A stretch of 64,000 bases of DNA from Zygotorulaspora mrakii. Its lineage: Eukaryota; Ascomycota; Saccharomycetes; Saccharomycetales; Saccharomycetaceae. Below are positions 40,375-50,062 of this stretch, in pieces. The stretch's first letter is position 1; each line of letters opens with the position of its first letter. The DNA is taken from assembly GCF_013402915.1 (NCBI RefSeq), contig NC_050721.1:496001-560000 (forward strand). Reading direction: 5' to 3'. Position numbers and translations under genes: made by a program. The notes beneath the pieces are model-generated. The model saw only the letters and a list, made by a program, of their open reading frames with translations. It was not told the DNA's origin and searched no databases.

Positions 40375-41823
40375 ATGATCAATGCTATTCTGATTTTCTC
40401 ACCTCGCGGTGAATTAATAGTCTCGAAACATTTAAAGAGTTCGTTGAAGAGATCGATCTCTGATGTTTTTCGAATCCAGGTCATAAACAATCTTGATGTG
40501 AGGTCACCTATACTCACTCTAGGCTCTACTACATTCCATCATATTAGATCAAGTGGTAGCAATAGTCTGTGGCTGGTAGCTGTAAGTAGAACCAACGCTA
40601 ACAGTGGTGCAATATGGGAGTTTTTATGTAAGCTGAACGACATCATGGACGCTTATGAGCTCACAGAGGAGAATAATTTGAAGGAAAACTTTATGATGTG
40701 CTACGAAATTTTGGATGTGGTGCTTGCAGAAGGAGGAATACCTACCGATACAGAGATCAACTCGGTAATTACGAAGCTTTCTGAGAAGCCTGAGAAACAA
40801 ATCCACAATACCACACTGGAAAGGCCAGATCGACTTAACCTGTCATCTATCAATTTACCTGCTCCCAGCAATGGCTATCCCTCACTATCAATGCATAAAT
40901 TTCTTACCAGAAATAACAGATCGATGTCGCAAGACTTGGGGACTAATTATCCTTCAAATCTATCTTGGAGACAGCATGGTATAAAATACAAGAAAAACGA
41001 GGTACTTCTGAATATGAATGAAAAGATAAGCATTCTGGTTTCCAAAGATGGCTCTATATTAAAGGCGCACATCGATGGAACCGTGGATTTAACTACACAT
41101 TTAAGTGGCATGCCCATCTGTCAATTTGGTCTAAATGATTCGTTAAGTTTACATTTTGACGAAGATGCTTCATTAGCTGAAGAAGATTTCATGAATAAAA
41201 AAGCTATCCCAAAGGCCGCAGCTGGTCGAGTTCTGCTTGAAGACTGCAAGTTCCATCAATGCGTTTCTCTTGATAAGTTCAATAGGGATCGTGTCATCAA
41301 ATTTGTACCACCAGATGGATCTATGGAACTAATGAAGTACTGTGTGCGAGATAATATAAATTTACCATTTAAAGTGACTCCTATTGTAACAACAACTGCT
41401 ATGGGAAATTCTTTGGAGTACAGAGTAACCTTGAAATCGTTATTTCCCAGTAAACTGTCAGCGGGAGACGTTTCATTACGGATTCCAGTCCCAAAAGGAA
41501 TGATAGACTGCAAAATCAATGTTTCAAATGGTAAATGCAGATTTGCTCCCGAAGAAAACGCTATGGTATGGAAATTCGGTAAATACAACGGTTTGACAGA
41601 AAACACTCTAAGCGCCATAAGTATCCCAGCAACAGATACCACACAGTTGATGGTGCAGCAGTGGCCAAGACCGCCAATGTCACTGGATTTCAAAATTATG
41701 ATGTTCAGCAGCTCCGGTCTAGTAGTGCGGTACTTCAAAATCAGCGAAAAGAACGAGAATTACAAAACTGTGAAGTGGATAAAATACATTTCAAAATCTG
41801 GATCATATGAAGTGAGATACTAA
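40375..41823 (+). CDS. APM4: AP-2 clathrin adaptor mu subunit
   Basis: Medium chain of the AP-2 endocytic adaptor at the plasma membrane. The 482-residue protein has a longin-like N-terminal domain (about 1-140; ILIFSPRGELIVSKHL, VRSPILTLGSTTFHHIR). A serine-rich linker leads into the C-terminal mu-homology domain (about 205-482; RQHGIKYKKNEVLLNMNEKI, VDLTTHLSGMP, LEDCKFHQCVSLDKF, MELMKYCVRDN). The end is VKWIKYISKSGSYEVRY. Length and wording agree with S. cerevisiae Apm4 (491). Start ATG at 40375 aligns with the family start. Confidence 0.96.
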   Translation: MINAILIFSPRGELIVSKHLKSSLKRSISDVFRIQVINNLDVRSPILTLGSTTFHHIRSSGSNSLWLVAVSRTNANSGAIWEFLCKLNDIMDAYELTEENNLKENFMMCYEILDVVLAEGGIPTDTEINSVITKLSEKPEKQIHNTTLERPDRLNLSSINLPAPSNGYPSLSMHKFLTRNNRSMSQDLGTNYPSNLSWRQHGIKYKKNEVLLNMNEKISILVSKDGSILKAHIDGTVDLTTHLSGMPICQFGLNDSLSLHFDEDASLAEEDFMNKKAIPKAAAGRVLLEDCKFHQCVSLDKFNRDRVIKFVPPDGSMELMKYCVRDNINLPFKVTPIVTTTAMGNSLEYRVTLKSLFPSKLSAGDVSLRIPVPKGMIDCKINVSNGKCRFAPEENAMVWKFGKYNGLTENTLSAISIPATDTTQLMVQQWPRPPMSLDFKIMMFSSSGLVVRYFKISEKNENYKTVKWIKYISKSGSYEVRY

Positions 41824-42042
41824 GCACCGAATCGGAGCAGTGTGGATCGTCTCCCGCTTAGGCGCTCTTATTCTGTTATGTATTTTGTCCCATTTTTAGT
41901 ACGTTCGCACGATATACAGCTTGCGAGTTATATTGAATAAACTCATCTTAAAATAAAGCAAGGACACATTCTCATAGAAACGTTATTGAAAAGCATCATC
42001 ATAAGCCACTCTAGGTGTCTTTCTGTGACTCTAACAGTGAAT

Positions 42043-43230
42043 ATGTCAATTGTAGGACCAAGGACTAGCTTGAACTTCTTCAATTTTGGAAGATCCGCTG
42101 CTCAAACAGGAATATCGGCATTACTGAGACCACAATCTAGGTTCGCGTTTACAACGCTTAAACCACAAACTGTCAAATGGATCACCCATGGAAAGCCTCA
42201 TTCAATAGCTCTTGCACCAATCCAGCGCTCTTCTTTCCCTTTTGCTGGTCGAAACAGCTTGCAGAGCAATAAAGGCTTCAACGTACATTTGAACATGTCA
42301 AGCAGAAACTTTCATTATAGCACCCCCAAGGGCATCATCAATCCGCGAAACTTTGGCGAAAAACAGCCTCGATTGCAAATATACAAAATTTCTCCCATAT
42401 TTATCTTTTTAAGTGGACTCGGTTTTTTTGTCCTTTTATTTGCGCTTTTGCCCTTTATATTCACTACCTTCTTTCCAATCATCATCCTTGCAATTGTTGT
42501 TTATCAATTCAATAGATGGAGAAGAAATGCATTTAACAAACAGTTGCTGAGGGCCCTTAGAAGTAGTAGTTTGCACACAAAAATGGGCACTATAAATTCT
42601 TTGCGTGTCGGTAAAATAGAAGAAAGGCTGAAAATGAATAGTGGCAACCATGATTTATTGCAAACCATCCTTAATAACTCACTTTCGGACGCCTCCTCCT
42701 TTTCGAATAGCTTCAATAGCTTACAAGAGGTGAAGAGACTTCAACAATTTGTCAAAAATCGAGTTTTGGAAGCAATTGAGACTGATGAGAATGGAATTCG
42801 AAATTTCTTTCTGGGTAACGATGTCAAGACGTGGCTCGACCAGAATTACGACATATTAATTGCAACGGACGAATATGCCTCCTTTTCGAGAGGCCACCAC
42901 GGCAGCATTATCAGTCAAATCAAATTTCCCTTATACTTAAAATCATCAAAGAATCCAAAGAAACACCTGGCGGACGTAATTGTAGCATCTTTGGCAGTGC
43001 GTAAGAACAATGCAGAGCAATCCAACTACTTTATGTTTCTTGGGGATATGCCTGCTCCCGACACAGATTGTCCGATGGTAATTGCGGTGCAATCTGTGGG
43101 TCTCCTAGCTTCGAGGCAATTCCTCATCACCACTCCCGGAAAATCCGGTGAGTGGCAATCAAAATACGACATTTCCACTACCACAGATGGATTTAATGAG
43201 TATACAGTGCGCAACAAAGGTTCAATTTGA
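42043..43230 (+). CDS. MRX9: Mitochondrial inner-membrane protein, Mrx9-like
   Basis: Identified mainly by position: it lies next to RTK1/APM4 and MPS1 as YDL027C/MRX9 does in S. cerevisiae, and the length (395 from this ATG) is near 420. Mrx9 associates with the mitochondrial organisation of gene expression. The N-terminus is rich in Arg, Ser and Thr and poor in acids, consistent with import. Two hydrophobic segments lie close together at about 112-150, followed by a basic stretch (NRWRRNAFNKQLLRALR) and a soluble C-terminal domain. The start is ATG 42043 (MSIVGPRTS); the frame reaches a TTG 19 codons upstream. Confidence 0.75.
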   Translation: MSIVGPRTSLNFFNFGRSAAQTGISALLRPQSRFAFTTLKPQTVKWITHGKPHSIALAPIQRSSFPFAGRNSLQSNKGFNVHLNMSSRNFHYSTPKGIINPRNFGEKQPRLQIYKISPIFIFLSGLGFFVLLFALLPFIFTTFFPIIILAIVVYQFNRWRRNAFNKQLLRALRSSSLHTKMGTINSLRVGKIEERLKMNSGNHDLLQTILNNSLSDASSFSNSFNSLQEVKRLQQFVKNRVLEAIETDENGIRNFFLGNDVKTWLDQNYDILIATDEYASFSRGHHGSIISQIKFPLYLKSSKNPKKHLADVIVASLAVRKNNAEQSNYFMFLGDMPAPDTDCPMVIAVQSVGLLASRQFLITTPGKSGEWQSKYDISTTTDGFNEYTVRNKGSI

Positions 43231-44034
43231 AGACTCGATAAAAGCACTTGCAGAGTACATGCATCGGGCATTCGCGTTTAATTAAGCACTGTTGCCTTGG
43301 CATTAGTTCGAGTGAGATCGCTTATACAAGATAAGAACATTGAAACGGCATGAAGGGAAAAGGAACCTTATGTCAGCCATCTAAAGGCCGCCCCGTAAAG
43401 TACACCTTTTTTTTTTCATGGATAATTTTACAGTGAAGTCAGTCAAAAAGCCCGCTCTTACAGAATGAAATACCGATTTCGTTGAGATCTACAATGGCCT
43501 GCTCGAGACACACTAATAGGTCGCCACATATTCAGCGAATGCTAATTTAACTGCGGCTTCTGAAGCGTTGACAGCGTCAAGCTTTTTTTTGTGAAGTTCG
43601 AGAGCTCGATTGTTTCCTTCATTCATCAAAGTGAAACTGCCTTCAGGACTGCGGCATCTTGCATGCCTCTCAAAACAACACGTCCTGTCCTTTAGATTAT
43701 ATACAATGAATGCGGCTCAGCTGCAATTTAGTAAATCGAAATAATTTATAAAATACCAATATGATAACGAAAAGAAGCTCTTACATATCATATGCGAATT
43801 ATTCAAGTTTTCGCTTCGCTCATTTTGTGTTTTTAAATGCGAAAAAAGGTAAACATTAAAAAAATGTTATTGACCGGCAATGAAGAAAGGAAGTAAGCAA
43901 ACAAAAAATCAGTGAGCTTCAGTGTTTGTTGGCATCATTGATCTTTATTGAGCCAGTTTCTCATATAAACTTCTCATACTCAGTCGTTTTCAGTGCATTA
44001 TATCCATATATGTTAAGATTTCTGATATAGTATT
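43231..44034. other. MRX9-MPS1 intergenic region
   Basis: 804 bp between same-strand genes. Poly-T runs lie near 43406 and 43583. No small gene, RNA or strong cell-cycle motif is apparent. Confidence 0.4.
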
Positions 44035-46431
44035 ATGCTCAACGATTCTATGGGAAAAGAACGAAAAAAGGGCTCGCAGCCTCATTCCTCCTACGATTCA
44101 GATGATGAGAAAATTCTTGGGCCGCCAGAATTGAGCAACTTTGGAGTAGCGTTGCTCTCAGAAAAGGAAAAGGAAAATCACGTTGAGTCATATAGAAGAA
44201 GGGATGCCCTAGACCACCATTCACAAAAGCTTAATAGGTTTGGATCCTCAAACTTTGATTCTTCCTCTGGTAGCTTCAATCAACAAGCAACGGGTCAAAC
44301 TCATGTATCTGTACATTCGGGGGAACCATCACAATCCACTATGTTCGCCTATTTCAGAAGCAATCAACAGCCCAGCATAACGACAATGAATACCAATGAT
44401 ATACATATCGCTGATAGCAGTGATCTAGAAAAAAGTTTCCGAAGAATTAAAAGTATGCAGCAATCTATGAGAGAAGAGCTGACTTCGAGACATGCGGAAA
44501 GAAGGAGTAAAAGATTTTTGAAAAGTAGTCGAATGGGGGTGCTGGGCCCTGCCAAAAGATCTGCATCTAATACAGTAGCAGGCTACTCTGATCTAAGTGC
44601 TGGGAACCTAGAAGCTGGTCAATTTGATACCAGTGAGACTGAACCAAAGCCCAATAATAATTTTGATAGTTTTGCTCAAGCTAAAAGCTATAGAAAGGGT
44701 GATGAGGCGCTCTTTGATAGAGAGAAGGATAGCAATAGCATCTTAGTAGATCACTCTCTATCTGAACTTGGTACGCTCAATCCAGTACAGTATTTGAAGA
44801 AGTATAACTTGCCAAGCTCTGAACTCCCGAATATTTCAAGAATTTATTTTGAGAAACAAAGAGAAGAAAACCATCACATTGCTCTTCAAAAGCACACTAT
44901 ATCGAGAGAAGCCTTGAATAGTAGGATTGCGCGTTCTTTCTCCTGTACCTCAAGTTTAAATAATCCTGACAGACGAGAAACCTCAGCGCCTGTATCAAAT
45001 CCAAGACGAAAACTATCAGACACATCTGTTTCCTCTACCACAAAGACGGCCTTCTTAAAAGCAGCATCATCACCACTAGTTGAGTCGTCACTGGCTAAAT
45101 CAACATTTGTAGAGCAAGAGAAGTCACAAGGAGTTCCATTCGATTTCCAGCACTCAAAACCGGAGTATCAACATACGTATGCCAATCAAAATACCGTTAA
45201 AAATTCTTACAAAAAGAGGGAAGCACTCGCTAACATAGATGTAAACAGAAACAATCAAGACCCCATCCTAGGAACCAAGCGATTTAAACCATTAGAAAAT
45301 AAAAGCATCCCAGCATTAAGACTCTCCGCATCGTTTCCTCAGGAAATTAACGATGATGCCGGTGCTCGGAAAACTAAACGTGTAGAAATCATTGAGCCTA
45401 GGAAGTCACAGACTCAGTTAAGAAGAAACTTTATTACAGTGAACGATATCGAATACGAGAAAATCGAATTACTAGGTAGAGGTGGATCTTCCAAGGTTTA
45501 TAAGGTGAAAGGTAGCGGAAATAAGGTATTTGCATTAAAACGAGTAGTATTTGATGAATTTGATGATTCAAGTGTGGATGGATTCAAGGGAGAAATTGAG
45601 CTATTAAAAAAATTAGAAAACCAAAAAAGAGTTGTAAAATTGATCGACTACGAAATGGATCACGGTGTTTTGTTTTTGATTATGGAATGCGGTGATCATG
45701 ATTTATCTCAAATATTAAATCAACGGTCGGACATGCCATTAGATTTCGAATTTGTGCGATATTATACTCGCGAAATGCTGAAATGCGTCAAAGTTGTACA
45801 TGAATCTGGCATAGTTCATTCTGACTTAAAACCGGCGAATTTTGTTCTTGTCAAGGGCGTACTAAAGATCATTGATTTCGGCATAGCAAATGCAGTGCCG
45901 GACCACACCGTGAATATATACCGAGAAACTCAAATAGGCACTCCAAATTATATGGCACCAGAAGCTTTAGTAGCAATGAATTATACACAATCTGACGAGA
46001 GGAAAAAGCAGCAAAATAGATGGAAGGTCGGTAAACCTTCGGATATCTGGTCTTGCGGCTGTATAGTTTATCAAATGGTTTACGGCAGACCCCCATATGG
46101 AGGATTTCAAGGACAAAATAGATTACTGGCCATCATGAACCCAGAAGTCAAAATAGTTTTCTCAGATAAGATTTCAAATGGCCAATTAATACCCCGATCA
46201 GCGCTGGATTTGATGAAAGCATGCTTATCGAGGAACCCTGAAAAAAGATGGACGGTTGACGAGGCTTTAGAGTGCTCTTTTTTGAAGCCTGTTATGGTGA
46301 CACCATTCTTCATCCGAGATTTGATAAAGAATGCTGTTAAATATGGCTCTGATCAAAAAGAAGTTTCAGATGAAAAAGTGAATGAGCTGGCGGATGATGT
46401 TTTGACTAGATTGGAGGACTTTAGATTGTAG
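44035..46431 (+). CDS. MPS1: Mps1 spindle checkpoint / SPB duplication kinase
   Basis: Dual-specificity kinase needed for spindle pole body duplication and for starting the spindle assembly checkpoint at kinetochores (Spc105 phosphorylation). Of 798 residues, the N-terminal half is disordered with conserved islands (LSNFGVALLS, ERRSKRFLKSSR, LNPVQYLKKYNLP). The kinase domain spans about 477-757: LLGRGGSSKVYKVKGSGNKVFALKRV, SDLKPANFVLVKG, IIDFGIANA, GTPNYMAPEAL, SDIWSCGCIVYQM. S. cerevisiae Mps1 is 764. A second ATG at codon 6 (MGKERKK) is an alternative start. It converges on ARP2. Confidence 0.96.
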   Translation: MLNDSMGKERKKGSQPHSSYDSDDEKILGPPELSNFGVALLSEKEKENHVESYRRRDALDHHSQKLNRFGSSNFDSSSGSFNQQATGQTHVSVHSGEPSQSTMFAYFRSNQQPSITTMNTNDIHIADSSDLEKSFRRIKSMQQSMREELTSRHAERRSKRFLKSSRMGVLGPAKRSASNTVAGYSDLSAGNLEAGQFDTSETEPKPNNNFDSFAQAKSYRKGDEALFDREKDSNSILVDHSLSELGTLNPVQYLKKYNLPSSELPNISRIYFEKQREENHHIALQKHTISREALNSRIARSFSCTSSLNNPDRRETSAPVSNPRRKLSDTSVSSTTKTAFLKAASSPLVESSLAKSTFVEQEKSQGVPFDFQHSKPEYQHTYANQNTVKNSYKKREALANIDVNRNNQDPILGTKRFKPLENKSIPALRLSASFPQEINDDAGARKTKRVEIIEPRKSQTQLRRNFITVNDIEYEKIELLGRGGSSKVYKVKGSGNKVFALKRVVFDEFDDSSVDGFKGEIELLKKLENQKRVVKLIDYEMDHGVLFLIMECGDHDLSQILNQRSDMPLDFEFVRYYTREMLKCVKVVHESGIVHSDLKPANFVLVKGVLKIIDFGIANAVPDHTVNIYRETQIGTPNYMAPEALVAMNYTQSDERKKQQNRWKVGKPSDIWSCGCIVYQMVYGRPPYGGFQGQNRLLAIMNPEVKIVFSDKISNGQLIPRSALDLMKACLSRNPEKRWTVDEALECSFLKPVMVTPFFIRDLIKNAVKYGSDQKEVSDEKVNELADDVLTRLEDFRL

Positions 46432-46468
46432 TTAATAATTTTTTGACTTTTTTTTACTTCTCTTTGAG

Positions 46469-46515
46469 TTTTATGTTTTTCACACCCCCCAAATTTAATA
46501 ATGATAATTATCATT
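46469..46515. other. ARS-consensus match and 16-bp palindrome between convergent genes
   Basis: TTTTATGTTTT (46469-46479) fits the 11-bp S. cerevisiae ARS consensus WTTTAYRTTTW. A perfect palindrome AATGATAATTATCATT follows at 46500-46515. Both lie in the AT-rich 248-bp gap between MPS1 and ARP2 3' ends, a typical origin or termination setting. Neither function is shown, and the consensus differs among yeasts. Confidence 0.3.
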
Positions 46516-46679
46516 TAGTTTATATAACTACATATCGGAAGATTGAAACAAAAAACCTGTTCAGGTCAAGAAAAATATGTTCTAAATCGATTTAATGTCG
46601 TATTATCTTTTATGAATTCTTTTATGTAGGTTTAATTTTTCTTCCACTGACTGCTTTATCAGGCCATTACAGGTCGCTT

Positions 46680-47980
46680 TTATCTTGGCCCAAATTTTGC
46701 CATCGCAGCAGGGCCATTTTCATGCCATTCTTGCTTAGAGAGCCACATATGATCTTTATCAGCCATGATATTGGCTAAAACAGCTCCACCAATAAAAACC
46801 ATATGCTTCCTTCTGGGTGGATCTTCTATTCTAACTTTAAATTTCTCTAGTCTCGAAGGATCCTTGTGCAATACTCTAGTAAACCATAGTTGTTTCAGTT
46901 CTTTCTCCAATCTTGATGGTAGTCCAGGATACATACTTGACCCCCCTGACAAAACTATGGCTCTGTACAGAGCGCTTCTAATATCGACATCAGCTGACTG
47001 TACTGTATTGAACAGCATTTCGCCCACTCCAGGTTGCTCAACATCGACAAGACTTGGTTGAAACAGACATTCAGGAGCTTCGAATCGTTCTTGGCCCACT
47101 TTGATCACTCTTCCATCCGGAAGTTCATAATTCTCAACCAAAGTTGTTGTTTCTCTTGCTAACTTAGAATCCAAATCCAAATCATAAGAAACATAGCACA
47201 CTTTTTCCTTCATTTGACGAACAGTTTCAAAATCTGCACTTCTATTAAAATTGTAACCACGGCGAGAAAGTAAATCAATCATGTGTCTTGTTACATCCCT
47301 TCCTGCAACATCCAATCTTCTAGTCAAATGATTAAGAACCACAGATTCATACACTGGAACAATATGTGTAACACCGTCACCTGAATCGACAACGACCCCT
47401 GATGACAAACCTTGTGCGTACAGCGCCAACACAGCTTGAATTGCAACGTATACACCACCGAAATCATATTTCTCGAACATGACCTCGCACATTTGCTCTC
47501 TGTTTTTAATTGGGTTCATAGGAGGCTCGGTTAATAGGATTTTTCCATTGGACGTTGATGGCAGTTTCATCTGGTTATAAAATGCATAGTCCCACAATAA
47601 CTCCATATCCGTCCAGTTTTTAATTATACCATTTTCCATCGGATAAGAAATTTGAAGGTACGAGCGTACTTCACTGGCCTCATCACCGATCATAATATCC
47701 TTTAATGGAGTACTTACATTGGCACGCTCTTCCGCTCTCAATATAGGTCTACCAACGATGGAGGGAAATGTAAAATCTGGAAAATTCTCACCAGCACGGC
47801 CAATTTTCACAAAACCAGTACCTTGGTCGAGGACTGAACTCAAATTTAAAAAACTCTAACAGTTAGTATGGTTTTAATTACACAATTTGTGCTCTTAAAG
47901 CTATCAATGTTGCCCGGCGGTAAGTTACGCATAACTTACGAGAGAGAACTACAACATACCAATTGGGTTATGAGGATCCA
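46680..47980 (-). CDS. ARP2: Actin-related protein Arp2 (one intron)
   Basis: Nucleating subunit of the Arp2/3 complex that builds branched actin at cortical patches. The gene is split: exon 1 is 47959-47980 (ATG plus 19 bases, giving MDPHNPI and the first base of Val) and exon 2 is 46680-47833. Joined, they give 391 residues, exactly the S. cerevisiae length. Conserved segments include [45 protein letters not shown] and [21 protein letters not shown], ending AMAKFGPR. An unspliced reading would start at a non-ATG codon inside the intron. Intron position is the same as in S. cerevisiae. Confidence 0.97.
47834..47958 (-). other. ARP2 intron (125 nt)
   Basis: On the minus strand the intron runs from the donor GTATGT (47958-47953) to the acceptor CAG (47836-47834). 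It has a perfect TACTAAC branch point at 47868-47862, 26 nt before the acceptor AG. All three match yeast consensus exactly, and splicing restores the frame. Confidence 0.95.
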
Positions 47981-48206
47981 TCTTCGTTCTGTAGCAATAA
48001 TATTGGCTTGAATTCAATACGAATCAGCCTTTATAATCCTCTATAATCGAGCTAACGAAATACATCTCATCTATTCCAGATATTGTAGTTAAAGATCGAT
48101 ATACTCGCCCCTTTTAATGATGGAAAAATCGAAAGTTTCTCAACGTACAAAGCTATGATAATACCAGTATAAAAAGCTTCCATAAAATATATATACACGC
48201 ATCAAC

Positions 48207-49775
48207 TCAAACGAGTCCCTGCTTCTTAAGTTCCTCGTATAGCTTCTTTGACATGACATTCCCATCTTCATCCTCCATTTCGATATCCATATCTATGCCC
48301 TGTTGGTGCCTTCCACTCGTTTTAGTCTTCTTCAGAGCCCCTACCTGATTTGACAGTTTCAATGCTGCCTCAATGCTTGTGATACCCTTGAAGATGGGCG
48401 ATGGCTCTATACCGAGACAACGCAAACGGAGCATGTGTGTAGGTTCAGTGAAATGCTTTTCGAAGGCTCTCCGACCTTTGAATGTCAGATTTCCACAAAT
48501 CTCGCAGGTGTAAGTTACATCGAGCCCTTGTAGTTTGTATAGCCAGTAAGGCATGGGCAGACCATCAGGCCCTAGCGGTAAATCAACGGATGATTCGGAG
48601 CCATTCTTGCTCTGCAGCGCAAGGTCATTTTTGGTATCTGCACTATTCTCTTCCTCTTTCTCATCGGCGCCATAATCAGGAGAGTCATAACACTCATTTA
48701 ATTTCGCCATCTCTTCTATCCTCTCTTCAGTGGTGAAAGCCAACTTCCTTTCTATAAATTCTCTAGTGCGGTTGAATTCTTTCTGAAGAAGCTTCAGATA
48801 TCTATGAATTTTGTATTCGGATAAGAGACCATTATATCTTTTGGTTACACTCTTTTTATGATTCTTTCCTGTTAAGTAGCTTTCGTATACCGCCTGTGTC
48901 TTAAACCACTTCCCAGACGCGATCGAATAATAACCTTTATTCGCTCTCTTTATTGGCGTATCTAAATGTGATAGAAAATCAGTCTTAATCGTACTATCCA
49001 ATAGTTTGTTATCCAGTAGAATATTACATTTACAGAAATATGTTTCAACGTAATTGCTCAGCTTTCCCAGAAATTGTAAATATCTTTCATTTTTCCTATC
49101 CATAGGTGGTTTTAATAAATACTTTTCATCATCCAGGAAAACACTCAATATATCCAGGAATTTTAATAAAGTGCACTCTGTGCTTTGGATGACCTTGAAC
49201 CATTCAGAATGGAACCTTTCCAAGTCCATGTACTCACCGTATTGTTCATCTCTAGTGAAGAGATCATTCAATTGTAAATCAAAGGCCCTCTCTGATTTTA
49301 TTGTTGTCGGATGTTCTTTAGAGCTGCTTGCAGAAAACATTGCATATTGTGATATTTTTTCATTTACTTCTAGAGTGGAGTCTTCAGAATTTCTGCGCTC
49401 TCCATCTACCTCTCCCAACTTATTGATAAAAGCCTCAAAATCACTCTTTTCATCCAGTAGACCCCCCATATCAAGTGGTCCCTCCAAAGAGCCAAGCTTT
49501 CTAAGTTTCTGGAAAGCTTCCCTTAAAAAAAGATTGATTTCATGCTGCTGAAGAACCAATTGTTTTCTACTTCTCTTCATTCTCTTAGATTTGTATACTC
49601 TATTAGCCTGCATGGCTGATATTGACGGTTTATCCAGAGTTTCTTGTGATATAGCCGCTCTTTTCTCAAGGTAGCTATAATATAATGCAGGATTCCGGCA
49701 AAATCTTGAGGCTATGGCATCTTCAATAATCTCCAAATCTTCTAAAAGTGCTCGTCTAGATTCTAGTACCTCCAT
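48207..49775 (-). CDS. PRP9: Splicing factor Prp9 (SF3a60)
   Basis: SF3a subunit of the U2 snRNP, needed for pre-spliceosome assembly. The 522 residues (S. cerevisiae 530) start MEVLESRRALLEDLEIIEDAIA. A central conserved TRDEQYGEYMDLERFHSEW follows. The C-terminal C2H2 finger YTCEICGNLTFKGRRAFEKHFTEPTH is intact at about 425-450, and the end NVMSKKLYEELKKQGLV is conserved. The first matrin-type finger, about 278-302, has lost its cysteine pair and one histidine: it reads GYYSIASGKWFKTQAVYESYLTGKNHKK, where S. cerevisiae has CPFC and ESH. Coding sequence is otherwise intact. Confidence 0.95.
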   Translation of the reverse strand: MEVLESRRALLEDLEIIEDAIASRFCRNPALYYSYLEKRAAISQETLDKPSISAMQANRVYKSKRMKRSRKQLVLQQHEINLFLREAFQKLRKLGSLEGPLDMGGLLDEKSDFEAFINKLGEVDGERRNSEDSTLEVNEKISQYAMFSASSSKEHPTTIKSERAFDLQLNDLFTRDEQYGEYMDLERFHSEWFKVIQSTECTLLKFLDILSVFLDDEKYLLKPPMDRKNERYLQFLGKLSNYVETYFCKCNILLDNKLLDSTIKTDFLSHLDTPIKRANKGYYSIASGKWFKTQAVYESYLTGKNHKKSVTKRYNGLLSEYKIHRYLKLLQKEFNRTREFIERKLAFTTEERIEEMAKLNECYDSPDYGADEKEEENSADTKNDLALQSKNGSESSVDLPLGPDGLPMPYWLYKLQGLDVTYTCEICGNLTFKGRRAFEKHFTEPTHMLRLRCLGIEPSPIFKGITSIEAALKLSNQVGALKKTKTSGRHQQGIDMDIEMEDEDGNVMSKKLYEELKKQGLV

Positions 49776-50062
49776 GTTCCAAAGTTTTCTATGTTATCTT
49801 TACGTAATTCTTGAAGGTTCATAGATATGAATATATTAAAATTTCACTTCGCTTTTCTGAAGCTCATCGCAGTGTGAACACCGAAACTATGTAATAGGAA
49901 AGTGAAAAAGGACAGCTTAGTACACGTACTAAAAGCTTTCATTATGTTGCAGGTTGATGAATCAAAACCTACTAGGAGGTAAAACTCAGCATAATTTTAG
50001 CAATCTTTAAATATCGCATTTTTTATCTTTAACTACTATACATGACACTTACTATATGTCTC

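Noticed and set aside
43590..43610. AGTTCGAGAGC as a tRNA B box
   Set aside because: No matching A box upstream, no cloverleaf stems and no downstream T-run at the right spacing.
47834..47843. ARP2 start within the intron
   Set aside because: It begins at a non-ATG codon. Splicing from 47958 to 47834 restores the conserved MDPHNPIV start.
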